This document shows, in pieces, positions 1-6,686 of a stretch of 8,280 nt of DNA. This DNA comes from Acidobacteriota bacterium (GTDB taxonomy: Bacteria > Acidobacteriota > Terriglobia > Terriglobales > Acidobacteriaceae): positions 1 to 8,280 of the forward strand of contig JAKCDN010000124.1 in NCBI GenBank assembly GCA_021841795.1. Reading direction: 5' to 3'. The position numbers were made by a program, and so were the translations under genes. A model generated the notes under the pieces. That model had not been told where the DNA came from and did not search any database. It worked only from the letters and a program-made list of their open reading frames with translations. Positions within the stretch are counted from its first letter, which is position 1. Each line of letters starts with the position of its first letter.

Positions 1-468
1 GATGCGATGAAAGGTGACGTCGTGAATGAGGTATTCAGTGGGTTTTTCGATGGCGGCAAACATCTCCGCAACTTCTTCGGCAAGGGCGGCGTGATGCTCG
101 TCTTTACCGCGTTCAGCGGCGAGTCCTGCGAGATGGCTTTCGAGAATAATGCGGGCCTCGAACATCTGCCAGGTCTGGAAGCCGTGCAGGGCGCTCATGA
201 GGCTGAGGGCGTTCTTGCCAAACTCCGGCGGCCCGTCGGCGACAAAGGTGCCCACGCCGTGCCGGATGCTCATGACGCCCATGGCCGCCAGATAGCCAAT
301 GCCGGTGCGCAGGCTGGCGCGGCTGATCTTGAGCGAGCGCGCAAATTCGCGCTCCGGAGGGATTTTATCGCCAGGTTGCAGAGTTCCGTTCTCGATGAGG
401 GAACGGATGTGGTTCACCACTTGCATCGTGCGATGAGTGGTCTGCTCGATCTGTTTGACCCGCGGCAT
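1..468 (-). CDS. GntR-family (FadR/FCD subfamily) transcriptional repressor, C-terminus cut by window edge
   Basis: Reading the minus strand from the ATG at 468 gives 156 residues without a stop up to the window edge. Residues about 10-77 form a GntR winged helix: a PPEREFARSL segment, recognition-helix region ISRASLR, and the wing HGVGTFVA. After this comes an all-helical FCD-like domain: the MFEARIILENHLAGLAAERG helix, and near the edge HDVTFHRI, whose Asp and His match the D...H metal or effector-binding positions of FCD regulators. An in-frame TAG lies four codons upstream, so 468 is the first ATG available; a weak GTAGG sits about 12 bases before it. FCD regulators of this type (ExuR, UxuR, LldR, PdhR) bind small acids and usually repress neighbouring genes. 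Its divergent placement to uxaC suggests it controls the hexuronate genes with a uronate or aldonate as effector; this is inference. The last third of the effector domain lies outside the window. Confidence 0.88.
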   Translation of the reverse strand, partial: MPRVKQIEQTTHRTMQVVNHIRSLIENGTLQPGDKIPPEREFARSLKISRASLRTGIGYLAAMGVMSIRHGVGTFVADGPPEFGKNALSLMSALHGFQTWQMFEARIILESHLAGLAAERGKDEHHAALAEEVAEMFAAIEKPTEYLIHDVTFHRI

Positions 469-515
469 GGTTTCAGATACCTACTTACGAATCCGAAAAA
501 CAGATTCAAAGCGAG

Positions 516-521
516 ATTATC
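516..521 (-). promoter_or_regulatory. Possible -10 box for the GntR regulator gene
   Basis: GATAAT read on the minus strand matches five of six bases of the bacterial -10 consensus and lies about 48 bases before the regulator start codon. No convincing -35 box is seen at 16-19 bases upstream of it, so this is a weak call. Confidence 0.22.
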
Positions 522-555
522 ACCTCAAAGTGGTTTTGGTTGGATAAACTTGCGG

Positions 556-565
556 TGACCGGTCA
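556..565. promoter_or_regulatory. Perfect palindrome TGACCGGTCA in the divergent regulator/uxaC region
   Basis: TGACCGGTCA is an exact ten-base palindrome, consistent in size with a dimeric repressor half-site pair. It lies upstream of the uxaC -10-like box and just upstream of the regulator's own -10-like box, so it could serve either direction. It is shorter and differently spaced from usual FCD operators, and a ten-base palindrome can occur by chance. Confidence 0.25.
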
Positions 566-603
566 TGGCGAGCGGCGGAGATGCCCCGCAGGGGCGGAGA
601 GTG

Positions 604-609
604 TATACT
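604..609 (+). promoter_or_regulatory. Candidate -10 box of the uxaC promoter
   Basis: TATACT matches the -10 consensus at five of six positions and is the best such hexamer in the upstream region of uxaC. It predicts a transcription start around 615-617 and a leader of about 60 bases. No good -35 element is visible around 581-586, so the promoter may depend on an activator or be weak. Confidence 0.35.
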
Positions 610-611
610 TG

Positions 612-622
612 TGGTCTGACCT
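612..622. promoter_or_regulatory. Candidate FCD/GntR operator (TGGTC-T-GACCT)
   Basis: TGGTCTGACCT is an inverted repeat of GGTC and GACC with a one-base centre, and matches the TGGTCnGACCA pattern typical of FCD-type GntR repressors except for the last base. It overlaps the predicted start of transcription from the TATACT box, where a bound repressor would block the promoter. The regulator encoded divergently is the natural candidate to bind it. The match to the family pattern is seen; the regulator-site pairing is inferred. Confidence 0.42.
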
Positions 623-662
623 CACTTACAGTGGCGCGTCTATCGAACGAAAATTAAACGGG

Positions 663-668
663 GTAGGA
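663..668 (+). promoter_or_regulatory. Ribosome binding site of uxaC that decides the start
   Basis: GTAGGA lies eight bases upstream of the ATG at 677, a normal spacing. For the ATG at 668 the same purine run would overlap the start codon, which argues against that upstream start. Confidence 0.5.
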
Positions 669-676
669 TGAACACC

Positions 677-2068
677 ATGCTGTTACATGAAGATCGACTT
701 TTTCCTTCAGAACCAAGCGCCCTCAAAATTGCCCGTTCGCTGTACGCCGGGGTACGCAATCTGCCGATCGTGAGCCCGCACGGGCACACCCAGGCGGCGT
801 GGTTCGCCGAGAACAAGCCGTTTCCTGATCCGGCGACCCTATTTGTGCAACCCGACCACTATATATTCCGCATGCTCTACAGCCAGGGCGTGTCGATGGA
901 CGATCTGGAGATCGGTCAGCCGGTGGTTAAAGACCCGCGCCGGGTGTGGCATATTTTTGCGCGCCACTATCATCTGTTCCGGGGCACGCCAACCCGGATG
1001 TGGCTGGATTATGCGTTTCAGGAGCAGTTTGGCTTGACGGGACGGCTGAGCGAGGCGACGGCCGACCTCTACTTCGACACCATCGCGGAAAAGCTGCAGA
1101 CGCCAGAGTACCTGCCGCGTGCGCTCTACAAGAGTTTCAACATTGAGGTGCTCTCGACCACGGAGTCGCCGCTGGATCAACTTCGGGCGCACGAAGCGAT
1201 TCGCCAGTCCGGGTGGCAGGCGCGCATCGTTCCGGCGTTTCGGCCCGACCCGGTGGTGGACCCCGAGTTCAAGGGCTTTGCCGAAGGCATCGCCGAACTG
1301 GGCAGGCAGACGGGCGAGGACACCCTGACCTGGAAGGGTTACTTAAACGGACTGAGAAAGGCGCGGGCGCGGTTCAAGTCTCTGGGCTGCACCTCGACCG
1401 ATCACGGGCATTTGACGGCTCAGACCGCCGACCTGCCGGAGGATGCGGCGGCCCGGCTCTTCGACAAGGCGATCTCCGGCAAGGCCGAAAAGAGCGAGAT
1501 GGTGCTCTTCCAGGCGCAGATGCTGACGGAGAACGCGCGCATGAGCGTTGAAGACGGCCTGGTGATGCAGATCCATCCGGGCAGCGTGCGCAACCACAAC
1601 AAGTTTGTGTACGAGCGGTACGGGCGCGACATGGGGTGCGACATCCCCAGCGCAACCGACTATGTGCACGCATTACGTCCTCTGCTCGACCGCTTCGGCA
1701 ACGAGAAGAACCTGACGATCATTCTGTTCACGCTGGACGAGACCTCGTACAGCCGCGAGCTTGCGCCGCTGGCCGGCCACTATCCGTGCCTGCGCCTGGG
1801 CCCGTCGTGGTGGTTTCATGACAGTCCCGAGGGCATGATGCGGTTCCGGGAGCAGGTGACGGAGACGGCAGGGTTTTACAACACGGTTGGATTCAATGAC
1901 GACACGCGCGCGTTTCTTTCCATTCCGGCGCGGCATGACGTGGCGCGGCGGATTGACTGCGCTTTCCTTGGCCGGCTGGTCGCCGAGCATCGCCTGGAGG
2001 AAGACGAAGCGCACGAACTGGCGCACCAGTTAACGTACGATCTGGTCAAGAAGGCATACCGCCTGTGA
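677..2068 (+). CDS. uxaC: Glucuronate/galacturonate isomerase UxaC
   Basis: Uronate isomerase (EC 5.3.1.12) converts D-galacturonate to D-tagaturonate and D-glucuronate to D-fructuronate in the cytoplasm. The 463-residue protein has the family length and the amidohydrolase-superfamily TIM barrel signature: an early metal-binding HxH (SPHGHT, His about 35 and 37), a TTES segment near 161, TDHGH near 242, MQIHPGSVRNHN near 300, and the C-terminal GPSWWFHD, GFNDDTRAFLS and ARHDVARRIDC blocks that align with E. coli UxaC (GSGWWFND, TDSRSFLS, TRHEYFRRILC). An in-frame ATG lies nine bases earlier at 668, but GGTAGGA at 663-668 sits eight bases before the ATG at 677 and overlaps the upstream ATG, so 677 is the better start. 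It is first of the plus-strand uronate genes, divergent from the GntR regulator. Confidence 0.95.
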   Translation: MLLHEDRLFPSEPSALKIARSLYAGVRNLPIVSPHGHTQAAWFAENKPFPDPATLFVQPDHYIFRMLYSQGVSMDDLEIGQPVVKDPRRVWHIFARHYHLFRGTPTRMWLDYAFQEQFGLTGRLSEATADLYFDTIAEKLQTPEYLPRALYKSFNIEVLSTTESPLDQLRAHEAIRQSGWQARIVPAFRPDPVVDPEFKGFAEGIAELGRQTGEDTLTWKGYLNGLRKARARFKSLGCTSTDHGHLTAQTADLPEDAAARLFDKAISGKAEKSEMVLFQAQMLTENARMSVEDGLVMQIHPGSVRNHNKFVYERYGRDMGCDIPSATDYVHALRPLLDRFGNEKNLTIILFTLDETSYSRELAPLAGHYPCLRLGPSWWFHDSPEGMMRFREQVTETAGFYNTVGFNDDTRAFLSIPARHDVARRIDCAFLGRLVAEHRLEEDEAHELAHQLTYDLVKKAYRL

Positions 2069-2186
2069 TCCAGCCAGGGGCCAGGCAGTTCGCCGGTGGC
2101 GGCTGCAGGCTTCTCACCGGGGAATCCGCTCGTTGATGGCCGTTATCGTTCTGGCGTTGCAGAGAAATAGAAAGTGAGTTTGCCCT

Positions 2187-3467
2187 ATGAGTCTCTATTG
2201 TTCCGTCGGCAGCGTTGACACAGATCTTTCGATGCAGGAGCTCAAAGATCTGCTGAATGAAGGTCTGGCCAAACTGGGCCCACGACAAAAGGTTCTCGCG
2301 GTGCCACCGGACCAGAGCCGCGAGCACTCGCGCGCCGGCGAACTGACGCGCTTTGCATGGGAGCACTACGGCGAACGGCTGAAGGCGGTGCTGCCGGCGC
2401 TGGGCACGCACACTCCGATGCGGCCGGACCAGATCTCCCACATGTTCGGCGGCATGCCGCAAGAACTGTTCCGCGTTCACAACTGGCGCACCGACATCGA
2501 GACGCTCGGCGAGCTGCCCGCATCGTTCATCGAACAGCAATCAGAGGGCAAGCTCAGCTACACATGGCCGGCCCAGGTCAACAAGCTCATCTCGCGCGGC
2601 GGCTTCGATCTGATTCTCTCCATCGGCCAGGTGGTGCCCCATGAAGTCATCGGCATGGCGAACCACGCCAAGAACATTCTCATCGGAACGGGCGGAAGCG
2701 AAGGCATCAACCGCAGCCACTACCTTGGCGCGGTCTACGGGATGGAACGCATCATGGGCCGGGCGATTAACCCGGTGCGCAATGTTCTGAACCGAGCCTG
2801 CGATGAATTCCTGAAGGAACTGCCGATTGTCTACGTGCAAACGGTTGTCGGCCGCCGCCAGGACGGGAATCTTGCCGTGCGCGGGATCTACATCGGCGAC
2901 GATCTGGAGTGCTTCCTCAAGGCCTCCGAACTGAGCCTCAAAGTCAACTTCGAGATGCTCGACCGCCCGATCAGGAAGGCCGTGGTGTTCCTCGATCCCA
3001 GCGAATTCCACTCCACCTGGATCGGCAACAAGGCCGTTTATCGCACGCGCATGGCGCTGGCGGACGGGGGCGAGCTGATCGTCCTGGCTCCGGGCGTGCA
3101 TGAGTTCGGCGAGGACAAGGGAATCGACGCGATGATCCGCAAATACGGTTATCGCGGAACATCGGCCACCCTGAATGCGGTGAAGGAAAATGCCGACCTT
3201 GCAGCCAACCTGAGCGCGGCGGCGCACCTCATTCATGGCTCCTCCGACGAACGCTTCAAGATCACGTGGTGCCCGGCCAATCTCAGCCGCGAGGAGGTTG
3301 AGAGCGTCGGCTTTGCGTACGGCGAGCTCAACGCGATGACCAGGCAATACGATCCGCAAAAGCTGGCCCACGGCTGGAATCAGGTAAACGGCGAGGAGAT
3401 TTTCTTTGTCGCGAACCCGGGCCTGGGACTTTGGGCGCATCGGAGCCGTTTTGAAGGAGCGGCGTAG
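2187..3467 (+). CDS. LarA-family nickel-dependent racemase/epimerase (lactate racemase domain protein), substrate unknown
   Basis: This 426-residue protein belongs to the LarA (DUF2088) superfamily, whose characterised members racemise or epimerise 2-hydroxyacids with a nickel-pincer cofactor covalently bound to a lysine. Visible hallmarks: PDQSRE near 41-46 in place of the PDxTRP motif, ALGTHTPM near 71-78, His98 in RVHNWRTD (catalytic His108 of L. plantarum LarA), and then His152, Lys162 and His178. The spacings of 10 and 16 residues between the last three equal those of LarA His174, Lys184 and His200. The active site therefore looks intact. It lies between uxaC (118 bases before) and uxaE (186 bases after) on the same strand, so a uronate or aldonate substrate is likelier than lactate. 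Gluconate 2-epimerase is a known activity in this superfamily; acting on a uronate-pathway acid is inference. The cofactor-building LarB, LarC and LarE are not in the window. The RBS is weak (AGTGAG, about 11 bases before ATG). Confidence 0.83.
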   Translation: MSLYCSVGSVDTDLSMQELKDLLNEGLAKLGPRQKVLAVPPDQSREHSRAGELTRFAWEHYGERLKAVLPALGTHTPMRPDQISHMFGGMPQELFRVHNWRTDIETLGELPASFIEQQSEGKLSYTWPAQVNKLISRGGFDLILSIGQVVPHEVIGMANHAKNILIGTGGSEGINRSHYLGAVYGMERIMGRAINPVRNVLNRACDEFLKELPIVYVQTVVGRRQDGNLAVRGIYIGDDLECFLKASELSLKVNFEMLDRPIRKAVVFLDPSEFHSTWIGNKAVYRTRMALADGGELIVLAPGVHEFGEDKGIDAMIRKYGYRGTSATLNAVKENADLAANLSAAAHLIHGSSDERFKITWCPANLSREEVESVGFAYGELNAMTRQYDPQKLAHGWNQVNGEEIFFVANPGLGLWAHRSRFEGAA

Positions 3468-3653
3468 CGGCATTGCAAGAGACGGATTGATGAACGACTC
3501 CGACGGCCGGGAGGTCAACGGAGGCTGGAAATGCCGGGGGTCAGTTAAGACTGCGCGAAAAAATCGCGGTTGATGCAGCAGTCGATAGCCCCGGCGGAGA
3601 GCTAGACTGCGGCGGTACGGTGCGCATCCAACAACATACACGACAGGAAGGTT
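3468..3653. other. Intergenic stretch between the larA-like gene and uxaE with weak inverted repeats
   Basis: No gene is supported in these 186 bases. CGGCATT directly after the larA-like stop (3468-3474) is repeated inverted as AATGCCG at 3530-3536, and CGCGA-AAAAA-TCGCG forms a small five-base-pair hairpin at 3554-3568. Neither is followed by a T run, so neither is a clear terminator. The unusual gap length would allow a separate uxaE promoter, but no good -35/-10 pair is seen. Confidence 0.35.
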
Positions 3654-4925
3654 ATGGCGAATCCGGGACTTAAGCTGAATAAATTCTCAGTTGGCGTGGG
3701 CGACCGTTTTGCCCATCAGGCCAAGGCGCAACTCCAGGCCTGCATGCGGGCTCTCGACCACGGGCTTGAAGTGGCGCCCGTATGGAACAAATCCAACCGC
3801 GAGCACAATATCATCGGCTCGGAACCATCCAGCGTCCGCGCCGCGGCCGACGCCGCCGTAAAGGCCCTGGGCTGGAAGCACGCTTACTTCTGCGATGCCG
3901 ATCACATCACGGGCGCGACCGTACAGCGATTTCTTACCCCATGCGACTTTTTTACCTTCGATGTGGCCGACTTCATCGGCCAGCCCGCTGAAGCGCAGGA
4001 GATCGAGAGCTTCGTCAATCGCCATCCGGAGTTGAACGGCAGTATCGAGCTTGCGGGCGCCGAACAGCCATTCGAGATCACGCGGGAGCTGCTGGCGCAG
4101 ACGGCGGCGAAGTTCCTTGCGGCGGTGAAGAAGGCCGGCGAGGTCTACCGCATCGTCCTGGCGGCCAAGGGCGCAGGCAACTTCATCCCTGAGGTTTCAA
4201 TGGACGAGACCGACCGGGCGCAAAGCCCCGTCGAACTGCTCATCATTCTGGCCGCGATTGCCGACGAAGGCATTCCGGTGCAGACCATTGCGCCCAAGTT
4301 CAGCGGCCGCTTCAACAAGGGCGTGGACTACGTGGGCGATGTCAAGCTGTTCGAGCGCGAGATGGCCCTGGACGTGGCCGCCATCGCTTATGCGGTCAAG
4401 CAGTACGGACTGCCTGAGAATCTCAAGCTGAGCGTGCACTCCGGCAGCGACAAGTTCTCCATCTATCCGGCGATCTACGCGACCATGCAGCAATTCAACG
4501 TGGGCGTGCATCTGAAGACCGCCGGCACCACCTGGCTCGAAGAGCTGATTGGCCTTGCCGAAGCGGGCGGCGAAGGTCTGGCCCTCGCCAAGGCAGTCTA
4601 CGCCGAGGCGCTCGCCCATCAGGACGAGCTGTGCGGGCCCTATGCGACGGTGATCGACATCGATTCAGCCAAGCTGCCCTCGGCCGCCGCAGTGAACGGC
4701 TGGAGTTCGGAGCAATATACGTCGGCGCTGCGCCATGTTGAGCGCGACCCGGCATACAATCCCAGCCTGCGACAGTTATTGCACGTTGGATTCAAGGTTG
4801 CCGCCAAGATGGGGCCACGCTACCTGAACCTGCTCGAAGCCAACGAAGACGTCATCGCACGGAATGTGACCGAGAACCTGTACGACCGGCATATCGCTCC
4901 GGTGTTTCTTGGCCGCACAATCTAA
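3654..4925 (+). CDS. uxaE: Tagaturonate/fructuronate epimerase UxaE
   Basis: UxaE (EC 5.1.2.7) is a metal-dependent TIM-barrel enzyme, first characterised in Thermotoga, that interconverts D-tagaturonate and D-fructuronate, joining galacturonate catabolism to the glucuronate branch without tagaturonate reductase. The 423-residue protein shows recognisable family segments: KFSVGVGDRFAHQAKAQL at 10-27, VWNKSNREHNIIG at 43-55, CDADHITG at 80-87, SMDETD at 182-187, TIAPKFSGRFNKGVDYVGD at 211-229, HSGSDKFSIYP at 262-272 and HLKTAGTTWLEE at 286-297. The conserved Asp, Glu and His residues in these segments are probable metal or substrate ligands. The start ATG follows AGGAAGG. Placement downstream of uxaC supports consecutive steps, UxaC then UxaE. 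Identification rests on recalled family motifs and context rather than a database search. Confidence 0.87.
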   Translation: MANPGLKLNKFSVGVGDRFAHQAKAQLQACMRALDHGLEVAPVWNKSNREHNIIGSEPSSVRAAADAAVKALGWKHAYFCDADHITGATVQRFLTPCDFFTFDVADFIGQPAEAQEIESFVNRHPELNGSIELAGAEQPFEITRELLAQTAAKFLAAVKKAGEVYRIVLAAKGAGNFIPEVSMDETDRAQSPVELLIILAAIADEGIPVQTIAPKFSGRFNKGVDYVGDVKLFEREMALDVAAIAYAVKQYGLPENLKLSVHSGSDKFSIYPAIYATMQQFNVGVHLKTAGTTWLEELIGLAEAGGEGLALAKAVYAEALAHQDELCGPYATVIDIDSAKLPSAAAVNGWSSEQYTSALRHVERDPAYNPSLRQLLHVGFKVAAKMGPRYLNLLEANEDVIARNVTENLYDRHIAPVFLGRTI

Positions 4926-4929
4926 GAAA

Positions 4930-4989
4930 GCCGCAGACAGCAATCCGAGGTCGGATCGGCCGGGGCTCCGGCCGCCTGCCGTCTGCGGC
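4930..4989. repeat. Complex inverted repeat (cruciform-like), possible terminator or palindromic element downstream of uxaE
   Basis: Four bases after the uxaE stop, GCCGCAGAC (4930-4938) pairs perfectly with GTCTGCGGC (4981-4989). Inside it are two more inverted repeats: TCCGA-GG-TCGGA at 4944-4955, whose two-base loop would open to a four-base loop in RNA, and GGCCGG-GGCT-CCGGCC at 4958-4973. The predicted shape is a clover-like three-way junction. There is no T run after it, so it is not a classical intrinsic terminator; it may end transcription weakly, protect the uxaE mRNA 3' end, or be one copy of a dispersed palindromic repeat. Confidence 0.6.
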
Positions 4990-5000
4990 GCCCTGTTCGC

Positions 5001-5009
5001 GGTCCGACG
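5001..5009. promoter_or_regulatory. Second operator-like site (GGTC-C-GACG) upstream of the SDR gene
   Basis: GGTCCGACG differs from the GGTCTGACC site upstream of uxaC only at the centre base and the final position. It lies 46 bases before the SDR start codon, a plausible place for repressor binding. A nine-base near-match in GC-rich DNA can be chance. Confidence 0.2.
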
Positions 5010-5055
5010 TTTCCTGTTACCCTGAAGGCCGAAGTCAGTTCCCCATGGAGATCGG

Positions 5056-5832
5056 ATGAACCCTCAGTTGTTCAGCCTTGAAGGCAAGATTGCAGTTGTA
5101 ACCGGAGGTACGTCGGGAATCGGCCGGGCGTTAAGTCTGGGGCTGGCCGATGCGGGAGCGCACGTGATTGCCTCGGCGCGGCGGCAGGAGCAGGTGGACT
5201 CCACGGCGCAGGAGATTGAAGCGCGAGGCCGTAAAACCCTCCGCGTGGCTTCCGACGTTGGCGAAAGAGCTTCACTGGAAAAGCTGAATGCCGCCGCGAT
5301 CGAGGCCTTCGGCAAGGTGGATATCCTGGTGAACTGCGCGGGCATGATCAAGCGCACGCCGACGCTCGATCTGGCCGAATCCGAGTGGAACAACATCATC
5401 AACGTGAATCTTACGGGCACGCTGCGCGCCTGCCAGGTTTTCGGCAAGTCCATGCTGGAGCGCGGGTATGGGCGTATCGTCAATATCGCCTCTCTGAACA
5501 GCTTTGTCGCGCTGAGCGAAGTGGCGGCCTACGCGGCCAGCAAGGCCGGGGTAGCCTCGCTTACGCGCTCACTGGCGGTCGAGTGGTCAAAGAAGGGCGT
5601 TACGGTAAACGCCGTGGCGCCGGGCGTCTTTCGCACCGACCTGAATGCGCAACTGCTTGACTCGACGCCCCGCGGACAGGAACTGCTGATGCGCACGCCG
5701 ATGGCGCGCTTCGGCAAGACGGAAGAACTCATCGGCGCCGTTGTCTACCTTGCCTCCGACAGCGCTTCGTTTGTTACGGGCCAGGTTCTGGTGGTTGACG
5801 GCGGCTTTCTGGCCAGCGGCGTCAATCAATAA
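5056..5832 (+). CDS. kduD: SDR-family oxidoreductase, probable 2-dehydro-3-deoxy-D-gluconate 5-dehydrogenase (KduD-like)
   Basis: A classical short-chain dehydrogenase of 258 residues. It has the cofactor motif TGGTSGIG at 16-23, NCAG at 93-96, catalytic Asn118 (NVN), Ser146, Tyr159 and Lys163 (YAASK), and the C-terminal VDGGFLASG. The opening FSLEGKIAVVTG, the TRSLAVEWSKKGVTVNAVAPG block and the length resemble KduD and gluconate 5-dehydrogenase. KduD reduces 2,5-diketo-3-deoxygluconate to 2-keto-3-deoxygluconate, the step after KduI, and kduI lies 23 bases away in convergent orientation. The Ala-Arg-Arg at 41-43 after the second beta strand points to NADP(H) rather than NAD(H), unlike typical KduD. 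Since no UxaB/UxuB-type reductase is present, it could instead reduce fructuronate to mannonate after UxaE. GGAG at 5047-5050, five bases before the ATG, fixes the start. Confidence 0.72.
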   Translation: MNPQLFSLEGKIAVVTGGTSGIGRALSLGLADAGAHVIASARRQEQVDSTAQEIEARGRKTLRVASDVGERASLEKLNAAAIEAFGKVDILVNCAGMIKRTPTLDLAESEWNNIINVNLTGTLRACQVFGKSMLERGYGRIVNIASLNSFVALSEVAAYAASKAGVASLTRSLAVEWSKKGVTVNAVAPGVFRTDLNAQLLDSTPRGQELLMRTPMARFGKTEELIGAVVYLASDSASFVTGQVLVVDGGFLASGVNQ

Positions 5833-5855
5833 GCGCACCGATCCACGGCGCAGGT

Positions 5856-6686
5856 CTAACGCAGGGTTTCTACCGGCGCCGGATCCATATCGGCATAATC
5901 CTGGTTCTCGCCGCCCATGCCCCAGCAGAAGCTGTAAGCGCGCGTGCCCACGCCGCAATGCACCGACCATCCGGGCGAGACGACGACCCCACGGTCGGCG
6001 ATTACGATGTGCCTGGTCTCCGCGGGCGGCCCCATGAAGTGCATCACGCGCGCATCCCGCGCCACGTTAAAGTACATATAAACCTCAGAGCGGCGCATGT
6101 GCGTGTGGGGCGGCATGGTATTCCAGTTGCTGCCCGGGGCCAGGTGCGTTACGCCCATCACAAGCTGGCAGCTTCGCGCGCCCTGCAGGTGAATGTATTT
6201 GCAGATCGTGCGCTTGTTGCAGGTCTCCAGGCTGCCGAGCTCGGTCGGGGTTGCCTCATCCTTGCGCACCAGCGCCACAGGATAAGCGGCGTGGGCCGGA
6301 TAGCTCAGCAGGTAAAAGACCGCGGGCGCGCTCTTGTCCTTCGACGCGAACGAGACCTGCCTGTTGCCGCGGCCGATGTAAAGCACGTCGAGATTGTTCA
6401 GCTCATAGCTCTGGCCTTCCACGGTGATCGTGCCCGCGCCGCCGATATTGAGCGCGCCCAGCTCGCGCCGTTCCGTAAAATACTCCGCGCGCAGATCGGG
6501 ATCGGCCGGCAGATCGAGCGGCGCATCGAGCGGCGCGGCAAAACCCACCACCGAGCGGTCCAGATCGACATAATTGAAACGAATCGCGCCGGGCTCGCAG
6601 AGCGAATCCAGCAAGAAGGTCTCGCGCAGTTCATCGGTGGTCATGCGCGGATAGCGCACGGGATCAGCCATTAGTACAGTCTTCAT
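5856..6686 (-). CDS. kduI: 5-dehydro-4-deoxy-D-glucuronate isomerase KduI
   Basis: KduI (EC 5.3.1.17) isomerises 5-keto-4-deoxyuronate, formed spontaneously from the unsaturated uronate that pectin lyases release, to 2,5-diketo-3-deoxygluconate in the cytoplasm. The 276-residue cupin-fold protein matches the E. coli length of 278. The zinc ligands are visible as His194 and His196 (PPHTHMRRSE), Glu201 and His243 (WSVHCGVG), a constant shift of two from E. coli His196, His198, Glu203 and His245. Other family blocks are RELGALNIGGAGTI, VLYIGRGNR and CWGMGGENQDYADMD near the C-terminus. AGGAG ends eight to nine bases before the ATG at 6686, favouring it over the Met at codon 6. The gene converges on the KduD-like SDR with 23 bases between stops, unlike the co-directional kduI-kduD of enterobacteria, and is transcribed divergently from the methyltransferase gene. 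Confidence 0.96.
   Translation of the reverse strand: MKTVLMADPVRYPRMTTDELRETFLLDSLCEPGAIRFNYVDLDRSVVGFAAPLDAPLDLPADPDLRAEYFTERRELGALNIGGAGTITVEGQSYELNNLDVLYIGRGNRQVSFASKDKSAPAVFYLLSYPAHAAYPVALVRKDEATPTELGSLETCNKRTICKYIHLQGARSCQLVMGVTHLAPGSNWNTMPPHTHMRRSEVYMYFNVARDARVMHFMGPPAETRHIVIADRGVVVSPGWSVHCGVGTRAYSFCWGMGGENQDYADMDPAPVETLR

Noticed and set aside
7..558. Plus-strand open frame of 183 codons at the left edge
   Set aside because: It is the antisense shadow of the GntR regulator, whose minus-strand translation shows clear winged-helix and FCD motifs.
668..676. Alternative uxaC start at the upstream ATG
   Set aside because: The only good Shine-Dalgarno run overlaps this ATG and is correctly spaced for the one at 677.
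2541..3641. Minus-strand open frame of 366 codons
   Set aside because: It lies opposite the LarA-like gene, has no recognisable motif, and the plus strand carries intact catalytic motifs. GC-rich codon bias produces long antisense frames.
5958..6674. Plus-strand open frame of 238 codons
   Set aside because: It is antisense to kduI, which has full zinc-ligand motifs; the plus-strand protein is low complexity in Arg, Ala and His without a known domain.
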